From contig CAIVXP010000122.1 of the NCBI GenBank assembly GCA_903909905.1, forward strand, positions 1-7,590: 7,590 nucleotides of DNA, written 5' to 3'. A model generated the notes under the pieces. It did not search any database. It saw only the letters and a list, made by a program, of their open reading frames with translations, and was not told the origin of the DNA. Source of the stretch: Akkermansiaceae bacterium. Lineage in GTDB: Bacteria > Verrucomicrobiota > Verrucomicrobiia > Verrucomicrobiales > Akkermansiaceae. Made by a program: the position numbers and the translations under genes. Of the stretch, positions 1-6,239 are shown piece after piece. The stretch's first letter is position 1. Every line of letters begins with the position of its first letter.

Positions 1-1
1 G

Positions 2-133
2 CGCAGCGATGTTTCATTCGCTCATTGGATGCGAATGGACCAAGACTATGTGGATAACTGGTCGCTGTGGCTGGATTTAAGAATTCTATTGAAAACGATA
101 CCGGCGGTATTGAGCAGCAGGGGGGCATGCTGA
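2..133 (+). CDS. Polyprenyl-phosphate sugar phosphotransferase, C-terminal end (partial)
   Basis: This is the 3' end of a gene that begins before the window; 43 codons in frame 2 are followed by TGA at 131-133. The visible end carries D-Y-V-D-N-W-S-L-W-L-D at residues 15-25 of the fragment, then an I-L-L-K-T-I-P-A-V-L stretch and a short basic tail ending S-S-R-G-A-C. This ending is typical of the bacterial sugar transferase family (WbaP/WcaJ/EpsL type), whose members transfer a sugar-1-phosphate from a nucleotide sugar to undecaprenyl phosphate at the cytoplasmic membrane and so start repeat-unit synthesis. The conserved catalytic part is outside the window, so the sugar cannot be inferred. 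The next gene begins one base after the stop, which fits one transcript. The assignment rests on the C-terminal signature alone. Confidence 0.75.
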   Translation, partial: RSDVSFAHWMRMDQDYVDNWSLWLDLRILLKTIPAVLSSRGAC

Positions 134-134
134 T

Positions 135-623
135 ATGGATAATGCTAAAAAAAATTCATCGCCGAAGGTGCTTGCGATTTCTTCGGGTGGAGGTCACTGG
201 ATCCAATTGATGCGGATACGGCCGGCGTTTGCCACAAGTGATGTTGTGTACGCCACCGTGGCGGAAGCATATGCCGACGATGTGGATGGTTGCCGTTTCG
301 AAATCGTGCCTAACGGCAACATCTGGAGTGTGTGGGGCTTGTTGAGGTCGGCTCTTGGAGTGGCGTGGTTACTGTTGAGGTTGCGGCCGGATGTGGTGGT
401 GACGACCGGTGCGGCACCTGGCTACTTTGCGGTCATGTTTGGCAGGCTGATGGGTGCGCGTACCTTGTGGCTCGATAGCATGGCCAACGCGGGTGGTCTT
501 TCCATGTCCGGTCGCAAGGCGCGAGGGTTTGCAGATTTGTTCCTGACGCAGTGGAGGCATTTGGAGCGAGATGGCGGTCCCGATTATCGAGGGGCGGTTT
601 TTAACAGCAGTTGTAGTTCATGA
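135..623 (+). CDS. Alg14-like (PssD/EpsE-type) glycosyltransferase subunit
   Basis: The 162-residue product resembles the Alg14 half of split glycosyltransferases found in exopolysaccharide clusters (PssD of rhizobia, EpsE/Cps14F of streptococci). This half is known to anchor its partner at the membrane and to bind the lipid-linked acceptor. Visible signatures are the N-terminal strand and glycine loop S-S-G-G-G-H-W at residues 16-22, a hydrophobic segment at about 63-83 suited to membrane association, T-T-G-A-A-P-G at 90-96, W-L-D-S at 112-115 where relatives usually have I-E-S, and A-D-L-F-L-T-Q-W at 133-140. Length is normal for the bacterial family. The start is supported by a G-rich Shine-Dalgarno-like run (119-125) nine bases upstream. 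The stop overlaps the start of the Alg13-like gene by four bases, as expected for subunits made in equal amounts. Confidence 0.85.
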   Translation: MDNAKKNSSPKVLAISSGGGHWIQLMRIRPAFATSDVVYATVAEAYADDVDGCRFEIVPNGNIWSVWGLLRSALGVAWLLLRLRPDVVVTTGAAPGYFAVMFGRLMGARTLWLDSMANAGGLSMSGRKARGFADLFLTQWRHLERDGGPDYRGAVFNSSCSS

Positions 624-1108
624 TATTTGTGACGGTTGGCAGCGACACGCCCTTTGACCGTTTGATCAAAACGATCGATCGTTGGGCATTCCAGTACGGG
701 CGCCGTGATGTGTTCGCGCAGATTGGAAGACACGCGTGGAAGCCGCAATTCATCTCATTTTCCGAGATGCTTGCCCCATGTGAGTTCAAGTGCCATGTGA
801 TCGCCGCGCGAGTGGTGATCGGTCATGCCGGCATGGGTACCATTCTCACGGCGCTACAGCTCACCAGGCCCGTGCTTGTGATGCCGAGGCGGGGGATTCT
901 GGGTGAGACAAGGAATGACCATCAGTTGGATACCGCGAAACAGCTTTCAGGAATTGACGGCATCGATGTAGCGCTCGACGAAGAATCACTGTTTCAAAAG
1001 CTTTGTGGAATTGATGAAGCAACGGGAGCCTGCGCGATTTCGAATCATGCCGAGGAGCGGCTTACCACATGCATCCGCGAATTCATTCACAACGGAAAGA
1101 ACGCATGA
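620..1108 (+). CDS. Alg13-like (PssE/EpsF-type) glycosyltransferase catalytic subunit
   Basis: The 162-residue product matches the GT28 C-terminal-domain fold of Alg13/PssE proteins, which bind the nucleotide sugar and act only with an Alg14-like partner. Signatures are the N-terminal I-F-V-T-V-G-S-D-T-P-F-D-R-L (residues 2-15), the strand ending in A-Q-I-G at 33-36, V-V-I-G-H-A-G-M-G-T at 65-74 (the glycine-rich donor-binding loop), R-P-V-L-V-M-P-R at 83-90 and G-E-T-R-N-D-H-Q at 95-102, the conserved H-Q region that closes the nucleotide site. The start ATG overlaps the upstream stop (ATGA at 620-623) and no separate strong ribosome binding site is seen, so translation is probably coupled. 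Together with the preceding gene it should add the second sugar of the repeat unit on the cytoplasmic face. Family assignment is secure; the donor sugar is unknown. Confidence 0.88.
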   Translation: MIFVTVGSDTPFDRLIKTIDRWAFQYGRRDVFAQIGRHAWKPQFISFSEMLAPCEFKCHVIAARVVIGHAGMGTILTALQLTRPVLVMPRRGILGETRNDHQLDTAKQLSGIDGIDVALDEESLFQKLCGIDEATGACAISNHAEERLTTCIREFIHNGKNA

Positions 1109-2031
1109 GCGGTGCAGTCGATTATGTGTTGGTGACGCCCGTCAAAAACGAAGAGCAAACGATCGGAAGGACCATCGAGGCGGTGCTGCGCCAGACGATC
1201 AAGCCCCGTGAGTGGCTGATTGCAAGTGATGGATCGACGGATGGCACCAACTCCATCATCAGCGGGTATGTGGCGAAGCATCCGTGGATAAGGCTGTTCG
1301 ATTTGCCGCCGCGCAAGGAGCGGTGTTTTTCGGCAGTGGTTGCCAACACGATGTTGGCGATCGCGAATCTCGAGGTGCGAGATTTCTCTTACCTTGGTTT
1401 GCTCGACGGCGATGTGGATTTTGAGGCGGATTATTACGAAAAAACCATGCGACATTTTGAGCATGATGCTTCGCTCGGTCTTGCGGGTGGTGTCGTGGTT
1501 GATCCGGGGGAGCCGCGCGACCGCATTCCAAGAAATCGGCGTGATATCCCAGGCGCGGTGCAATTTTTCCGAAGGGAGTGTTTTGAGGCAATCGGCGGTT
1601 TGATAGCGATTCCTGAAGGAGGTTGGGACGGCATCGCTTGTGTGATGGCGCGGATGTCGGGATACAAAACGCGGCTGCTTGAAGAGTTGGTGGTTGATCA
1701 CCTAAAGCCGCGGAATATCTCCAAAGGAGGGCCACTCAAGCGACTCTGGCAAATGGGTCAACGCGATTACGCGGTTGGGTATCATCCATGTTTCGAGGCG
1801 GTCAAATGCCTCAGTCGGATTGGCAATCGTCCATGGCTTGCAGGTTCCTGCGCGTGGTGGTGTGGCTATGCTGGCAGTTGGATCATGCGTCGCGCGTCAA
1901 TCGTGCCGGAGCCGGTGCGGCAACACCTGCGAGGTGAGCAACTCGCGCGCATGTGGCAGGCCTTTTCGCTGCCGGTGTTTGCATCGAAATGCGAGGCGAG
2001 GTCACCGCTTCCGCGCGTGGAAATGCCATGA
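1105..2031 (+). CDS. GT2-family glycosyltransferase
   Basis: The product is 308 residues with a GT-A fold. It has a V-T-P-V-K-N-E-E-Q-T-I start (10-20), a nucleotide-binding strand followed by S-D-G-S-T-D-G-T (41-48), and D-G-D-V-D at 101-105 as the metal-binding DxD. Further on it has G-G-W-D-G at 162-166 near the acceptor/catalytic-base region and a basic P-R-N-I-S-K-G-G-P-L-K-R stretch at 192-203. A Trp/Gly-rich hydrophobic piece near 234-250 may lie against the membrane. It should add one sugar from a nucleotide donor to the growing lipid-linked repeat unit; donor and linkage cannot be read. I chose ATG 1105 over the in-frame ATG 1069: 1105 overlaps the previous stop (ATGA), has GGAAAGA at 1094-1100 four bases upstream, and begins at the normal family N-terminus. 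The earlier start would add twelve unrelated residues. Confidence 0.9.
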   Translation: MSGAVDYVLVTPVKNEEQTIGRTIEAVLRQTIKPREWLIASDGSTDGTNSIISGYVAKHPWIRLFDLPPRKERCFSAVVANTMLAIANLEVRDFSYLGLLDGDVDFEADYYEKTMRHFEHDASLGLAGGVVVDPGEPRDRIPRNRRDIPGAVQFFRRECFEAIGGLIAIPEGGWDGIACVMARMSGYKTRLLEELVVDHLKPRNISKGGPLKRLWQMGQRDYAVGYHPCFEAVKCLSRIGNRPWLAGSCAWWCGYAGSWIMRRASIVPEPVRQHLRGEQLARMWQAFSLPVFASKCEARSPLPRVEMP

Positions 2032-2061
2032 TCCAAGGACGTGATATTACCCATTATTTTC

Positions 2062-3045
2062 ATGAAACTATCGATTGTCATCATCAACTGGAATTCGCGT
2101 GATTTGCTTGCGAAATGCCTTGATTCGATACGTGGTCAGGAATTTGCGGGCGCGCTGGAAACCATTGTTGTTGATGGAGGCTCCTTCGATGGATCGGATG
2201 TGATGGTGAGAGAACGATTTCCAGAAGTTCAGTTCATCCAAAGTCCCGAGAACATAGGCTACGGCCGGTGTTGCAATCTCGGTGCGTGTGGAGCGCGTGG
2301 CGAGTATCTGATGATACTCAATCCCGACACGGAACTGAGACCGGGGGCTATTTACGCGATGATCGGGACACTGGCAGGAATGCCGAATGCAGGTTTGGTT
2401 GGCGCGCGGCTTATCGACCCAGATGGCGCTTTTCAAACCTCAAGCACGCATCCATTGCCTGGACCGTTTAATACTTTGTTTGATTGTGCGATGATTCGCA
2501 AAGCTGTGTGGCGATTGTCCGGAAGATCGGCTAGGCGCTCACCGTTTCCGGTGCAGGCGGTTTCCGGCGCATGCATGTTGGTGCGCATGTCGTTGTATCG
2601 AAAGCTTGGCGGTTTCAACCCGCGATTTTTCATGTACGGTGAGGATGTTGACTTGTGCCAGAGGGTGCGTGATTCGGGCCATGGGGTATATCATGTGCCG
2701 TCGGCACTGGTCGTGCACCACGGAGGTGTGAGCTCGGCGCAGCAGGTCAGTGGATTTTCATCGGTCATGATCCGTGAGGCTGTCGATGTTATCATGCGGA
2801 TTCATCGTGGTGAATTTGCGGCGTTATGCGGCAGGGTATTGATGACGCTATCGGCATTGTTGCGTTTGGTGACTGCGTCCGTGGTGCGTTTATTCTGTGC
2901 TAGAGGCAATCGTGCACGGCTCGATGCCGTGATTGCCAAGTGGATGTTGGTGTTGCGGTGGTGCTGCGGTGGGGAAAAGTGGGCAAGCCATCACTTCGCG
3001 ACCACCCCCAGACGCGTAATTTGCAATGCGTGCAATGGTGCGTGA
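2062..3045 (+). CDS. GT2-family glycosyltransferase (rhamnosyltransferase/WbbL-like)
   Basis: The 327-residue product begins M-K-L-S-I-V-I-I-N-W-N-S, the usual start of WbbL/RfbN-like GT2 enzymes. Signatures are V-V-D-G-G-S-F-D-G-S (36-45), S-P-E-N-I-G-Y-G (61-68), L-N-P-D-T-E (86-91) in the place of a DxD motif, V-S-G-A-C-M-L-V-R (157-165), G-G-F-N-P-R-F-F-M-Y-G-E-D-V-D-L-C (173-189) with the E-D catalytic-base pair, and V-V-H-H-G-G at 207-212. The NPDTE form and the F-F-M-Y-G-E-D block are typical of the rhamnosyltransferase-like subgroup, so rhamnose is a reasonable but unproven guess. A hydrophobic, basic C-terminal part (about 255-310) suggests membrane contact. An in-frame GTG at 2041 would add seven residues; AAGGA at 2035-2039 is one base from that GTG and too far from 2062, so no start has a good ribosome site. 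I prefer 2062 because it matches the family N-terminus. Confidence 0.88.
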   Translation: MKLSIVIINWNSRDLLAKCLDSIRGQEFAGALETIVVDGGSFDGSDVMVRERFPEVQFIQSPENIGYGRCCNLGACGARGEYLMILNPDTELRPGAIYAMIGTLAGMPNAGLVGARLIDPDGAFQTSSTHPLPGPFNTLFDCAMIRKAVWRLSGRSARRSPFPVQAVSGACMLVRMSLYRKLGGFNPRFFMYGEDVDLCQRVRDSGHGVYHVPSALVVHHGGVSSAQQVSGFSSVMIREAVDVIMRIHRGEFAALCGRVLMTLSALLRLVTASVVRLFCARGNRARLDAVIAKWMLVLRWCCGGEKWASHHFATTPRRVICNACNGA

Positions 3046-3063
3046 AAATTGACGCGGCATATT

Positions 3064-4905
3064 ATGAAAAATTCAGGTACTTATTTATTGGTCACAGCGA
3101 TGGCTGTGTTTTACGGCTCAGGCGCGTTTGGGGCGACTTCGGTGAGCCGTCATGGCATCACATGGACGTTCGACCGCGACCGAGTCACAGGTCAATACGC
3201 CAATGGCGACCCATGGGTCGTTGGGCCGGTCGTGATTACGGGAATCAGCCCCAAGCCAAGCGTTGGCCGCAACGGTTCGATGCTGAACCCATCGATTGGC
3301 AACCGCCAGGCATTCGACGATCGTTACATCGCCACCTACAATCCATATGACGATACACTGAATGTCGGCACCAAGCTGCCACTTACCGTGCAAGCAAACA
3401 GTTCGCTTGTATCGAGCATATCAGCGGCGAATTACCAGCAATGGGGTTTGACCCAGATGTTCGCCGTGTTGACTTGCGTCTCACAGGCCCCAGCGGCTGG
3501 AAGTTTTCGCCCGGCATACATTGGCAGCCCGATCAAGACCAGCCCGTGGAATATCTCAGGTCTTAATTTCAGCAAACTTCAGCGGCTCCCAACAACGGGG
3601 CTTACCACCATTCCGAACTGGACGAACTATGCGGCGGATTTCGACAAACTGTGGTTTGAAAAAGACCTGACATGGACTGGCCGCTACCTGCACGCACCGT
3701 ATCAGGCTTTAAACGGCTATGGCAAAGACATGGCAATCAAGACAGGTGATGTCGCGCTGATGCTCAATCTCGACTTCAGCGACGATGTGAAGCGTGCACT
3801 GCTGATCAGCTATGTGCAGTATGGCCTCGATATTGCGGGCATCCGATCGGCGGGCGGGATGTGGTTTGACGATGGTGGCCACAATATCGGTCGTCTTGCG
3901 CCACTGATGGTGGCCGCAACAGTGTTGGATGATGCCAATCTCAAGGCGCAGCTCGATGGGTCGCAGCTTGGATTTTCCGAGTACTGTCAGACCTTTTTTG
4001 TGACGCAACAGGATGTTGACCGCGCGCGCTACACTGCTGATGGAAGGCCCAGATTGCCATACACGACGGCCAATATCGGAATGGCCGAATGGGGTGAAAA
4101 GCACATCAGCAACCCGTCGCGTGACGGCAACAACTGGAATGCGTTTTACCGCGATATTTGCGGTGGGCAGCTTACCGCTCCCGCGATGGCCGCAAGAGTC
4201 ATGGGCATACGCGCGCTGTCAAAGTGGGAACAACTGTACCTGTACCAGGAAAGGCACCTCAACTACGAACAAGGATCCACATATCAGGGCGAGTTCAACT
4301 ACAACCCGACAACCGCTTTTCACAAGCAGTTCTACAACATCTTCAAGACATATAAGCCGGGCACTAGCACAGGCGGTGGCGGAGGCACGGTGACACCTGC
4401 ATATGCCATTGGCGACAGGATCGAGGTTTCAGCCAATACTAATGTTAGATTGACGAGCTCATTGAGCGGCACCTTGCTCGGAGTGCAACCTGCGCTTGCA
4501 AAAGGTAAGATCGTTGGCGGCCCAATCGGCAAAGATGCCAACAACATCACATGGTGGCAGATAGATTATGATACCGGTGTGGATGGCTGGAGTGGCCAGG
4601 ACAACTTTGTTAAAATCACAACGCCGCCACCACCGGTTGTGACTTTTGTCATCGGTGATCGTGTTGAGGTTTCAGCCAATACCAATGTCAGATCGACAAG
4701 CGCCATAACAGGGACCCTTCTTGGTGTGCAATCGGCACCTGCGAGAGGTACGATCATTGGTGGTCCGGTAGGCAAGGATGCCAACAACATCACATGGTGG
4801 CAGATGGATTACGACACCGGTGTCGACGGGTGGAGCGGCCAGGACAATTTCGTTAAGATCGCTCCCGTGAAGCCCAGCAAGCCGACGGGGCTCAAAACCG
4901 AGTGA
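3064..4905 (+). CDS. Secreted protein of unrecognised family with two C-terminal SH3-like repeats
   Basis: The 613-residue product starts with a signal peptide (hydrophobic core about residues 7-18, likely cleaved after S-G-A near 21 or F-G-A near 24), so it acts outside the cytoplasm. Residues about 25-435 form a large domain I cannot assign. Notable stretches are N-G-D-P-W-V-V-G-P-V (about 45-54), M-W-F-D-D-G-G-H-N-I-G-R (266-277), A-E-W-G-E-K-H (341-347) and Y-R-D-I-C (362-366). Its Trp, Tyr and His content and regular helices recall helical-barrel polysaccharide lyases or hydrolases, but this is a resemblance, not an identification. A five-glycine linker (437-441) leads to two 72-residue SH3b-like modules (447-518, 528-599) joined by a Thr/Pro linker. 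The N-terminal start could also be TTG 3049; 3064 gives the better signal peptide. Neither has a clear ribosome site. By analogy with AlgL or PslG in other operons it may trim or modify the polymer. Confidence 0.8.
   Translation: MKNSGTYLLVTAMAVFYGSGAFGATSVSRHGITWTFDRDRVTGQYANGDPWVVGPVVITGISPKPSVGRNGSMLNPSIGNRQAFDDRYIATYNPYDDTLNVGTKLPLTVQANSSLVSSISAANYQQWGLTQMFAVLTCVSQAPAAGSFRPAYIGSPIKTSPWNISGLNFSKLQRLPTTGLTTIPNWTNYAADFDKLWFEKDLTWTGRYLHAPYQALNGYGKDMAIKTGDVALMLNLDFSDDVKRALLISYVQYGLDIAGIRSAGGMWFDDGGHNIGRLAPLMVAATVLDDANLKAQLDGSQLGFSEYCQTFFVTQQDVDRARYTADGRPRLPYTTANIGMAEWGEKHISNPSRDGNNWNAFYRDICGGQLTAPAMAARVMGIRALSKWEQLYLYQERHLNYEQGSTYQGEFNYNPTTAFHKQFYNIFKTYKPGTSTGGGGGTVTPAYAIGDRIEVSANTNVRLTSSLSGTLLGVQPALAKGKIVGGPIGKDANNITWWQIDYDTGVDGWSGQDNFVKITTPPPPVVTFVIGDRVEVSANTNVRSTSAITGTLLGVQSAPARGTIIGGPVGKDANNITWWQMDYDTGVDGWSGQDNFVKIAPVKPSKPTGLKTE
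4402..4860 (+). repeat. Tandem duplication encoding two SH3-like modules
   Basis: Two in-frame copies of 216 bases (4402-4617 and 4645-4860), offset by exactly 243 bases, encode 72-residue modules that align without gaps. By hand I count 14 differences, about 81 percent identity, most of them conservative (I/V, K/R, S/T). At DNA level the copies share an unbroken 29-base match (4534-4562 with 4777-4805) and another around the codons for E-V-S-A-N-T (from about 4423 and 4666). Each module has the N-V-R segment, a G-K-D region, a T-W-W-Q strand, and the G-W-S-G-Q-D end, a pattern like bacterial SH3 domains, in which the G-W motif precedes the last strand. The 27 bases between copies encode a Thr/Pro-rich linker. 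Confidence 0.92.
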
Positions 4906-4930
4906 CATTCACTATCGGCCAAATCATTTC

Positions 4931-4939
4931 AGGAAAGGA
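4931..4939 (+). promoter_or_regulatory. Strong ribosome binding site that fixes a TTG start
   Basis: AGGAAAGGA lies seven bases before TTG 4947 in the 41-base gap after the secreted-protein gene (4906-4946). It is the best Shine-Dalgarno match in the window. It supports the rare TTG start, since the next in-frame ATG comes only after more than sixty codons, beyond the first membrane spans. The rest of the gap shows no hairpin with a T run and no convincing promoter boxes. Confidence 0.75.
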
Positions 4940-4946
4940 ATTCTGA

Positions 4947-6239
4947 TTGAACGGATATTTGTTCGTTTTAAGCCTGATTTTATCAGGTTTCCAGTGCGGC
5001 TTGCCGTATCGTTGGGCGTTTGTTCCATTGTTGGTTGCCGCCTGTCATGCGCCGAATGAGCCGTTTTTGGGATCCTTCACAGCGGTGAGGATAGTGATCA
5101 TCGTGGGATTGTTGCGTGCTTGGGCAGGTGGCTTCTTGCGAATCAATATGGCGAGTCCGATGGACCGTCTGATCGCATTGTTTGGCTGCGTTGCCTTGTT
5201 GAGCGGATTTGCCTACCCGTGGGATGGTGGTGCCGCGTTCATCACGAGGCTGCGGATTGCGATGGATGTGGCGGGGGCTTATCTTTTTGCTCGTGCGTAC
5301 CTTGCCGACAGGGATGCGCTCGGCCGTTTTGCCATCGGGCTTGCGATAGTGATTATTCCATTTGGTCTAATGATGTTGTATGAGAGGTTGACGGCGACTA
5401 ACCCGTACCGCCTGTTAGGCGGGCAATCGTTGGTGACGATCGTGCGCGATGGGCGCATTAGGGCACAGGGTACATTTGGTACACCGATTCTTGCGGGAAC
5501 TGTGGCGGCCGCATCATTGCCGTTTTTGGTAATGTTGTGGCGTGAGCGGCGCGGGCTTGCCATCGTCGCAATGGTTGCGGTCGCGTTGGCGATTTTTTCG
5601 AGTTCATCGAGCGGCCCTATCGCAACAGCAATGGTGGGCGCGGGAATGATTTATGCATGGAGGTGGCGTGAACGAATGGGAATGATTCTCGTTTGGTCAG
5701 TAGTGGGACTGGTCTTGCTGAATTTCATCAAGGAAAGACCGGTATGGTACTTGATGGCATTGATGGACTTTGTAGGTGGCAGCACCGGATGGCATCGTGC
5801 CTATCTGATTGATATGGCCATCAAGCACATTGACGAGTGGTGGGCATTTGGAACGAATTTCACCCGGCACTGGATGCCATATGGTTTGGTCAGTGACCCG
5901 TTCAATTGTGACATCACAAACTATTACATCCAACTCGGCGTGACGGGTGGGCTGGCTCTGACAGCTGTGTTGGTGGTGATCCAGTGGTTTTCATTTCGAA
6001 TGTTGGGCAACGAAATCATCGGCTTGTCGTCCAGATCTATGCGTGATGAACGCGAAAACTTTCATCTTTGGTGTCTTGTTTCAGCGTTGGCCGCGCATGC
6101 GGTGACATTCCTTTCGATTTCCTACTTTGACCAGATGCATGTCTTCTTCTGGGTTTTGATTGGTGGAGTGAGTGGGTTTGTGGTCCCTGCGGAAAGACGG
6201 ATCGGGCGCCGATTCAGTGCAATGCAGGCTGTGGCATGA
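4947..6239 (+). CDS. O-antigen polymerase/ligase-type membrane protein (Wzy-like)
   Basis: The 430-residue product is an integral membrane protein with about ten to twelve hydrophobic spans, for example near residues 5-20, 43-58, 72-90, 127-145, 167-187, 193-208, 235-250, 330-348, 372-392 and 397-413. Family hallmarks of the O-antigen ligase/polymerase superfamily are R-I-R-A-Q-G-T-F-G-T-P-I-L-A-G at 160-174 and a large loop at about 255-325 containing G-W-H-R-A-Y at 281-286. That loop ends D-I-T-N-Y-Y-I-Q-L-G-V-T-G-G (322-335), corresponding to the D-x-T-N-x-Y motif of the family. It should join lipid-linked repeat units on the periplasmic side. Inside a glycosyltransferase operon a polymerase (Wzy) is more likely than a lipopolysaccharide ligase (WaaL), although sequence alone does not separate them. 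It starts at TTG 4947, backed by a strong ribosome binding site, and its stop overlaps the next start (ATGA, 6236-6239). Confidence 0.85.
   Translation: MNGYLFVLSLILSGFQCGLPYRWAFVPLLVAACHAPNEPFLGSFTAVRIVIIVGLLRAWAGGFLRINMASPMDRLIALFGCVALLSGFAYPWDGGAAFITRLRIAMDVAGAYLFARAYLADRDALGRFAIGLAIVIIPFGLMMLYERLTATNPYRLLGGQSLVTIVRDGRIRAQGTFGTPILAGTVAAASLPFLVMLWRERRGLAIVAMVAVALAIFSSSSSGPIATAMVGAGMIYAWRWRERMGMILVWSVVGLVLLNFIKERPVWYLMALMDFVGGSTGWHRAYLIDMAIKHIDEWWAFGTNFTRHWMPYGLVSDPFNCDITNYYIQLGVTGGLALTAVLVVIQWFSFRMLGNEIIGLSSRSMRDERENFHLWCLVSALAAHAVTFLSISYFDQMHVFFWVLIGGVSGFVVPAERRIGRRFSAMQAVA

Noticed and set aside
1069..1104. Upstream in-frame ATG for the first GT2 gene
   Set aside because: It would extend the protein by twelve unrelated residues into the Alg13-like gene, while ATG 1105 has a good ribosome site, the ATGA overlap and the family N-terminus.
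1087..1701. Minus-strand open frame of 204 codons opposite the first GT2 gene
   Set aside because: It lies wholly opposite a gene with clear GT2 motifs, its translation has no recognisable domain and is rich in His, Arg and Pro as antisense frames in such DNA are.
4013..4393. Plus-strand open frame of 126 codons inside the secreted-protein gene
   Set aside because: It is a shifted-frame shadow of the long signal-peptide protein, rich in Thr, Arg and Ser with no domain or ribosome site.
4332..4793. Two minus-strand open frames that start with almost the same peptide (M-M-L-L-A-S-L-P)
   Set aside because: They look like a repeated small gene but are only the antisense image of the duplicated SH3-like module on the + strand.
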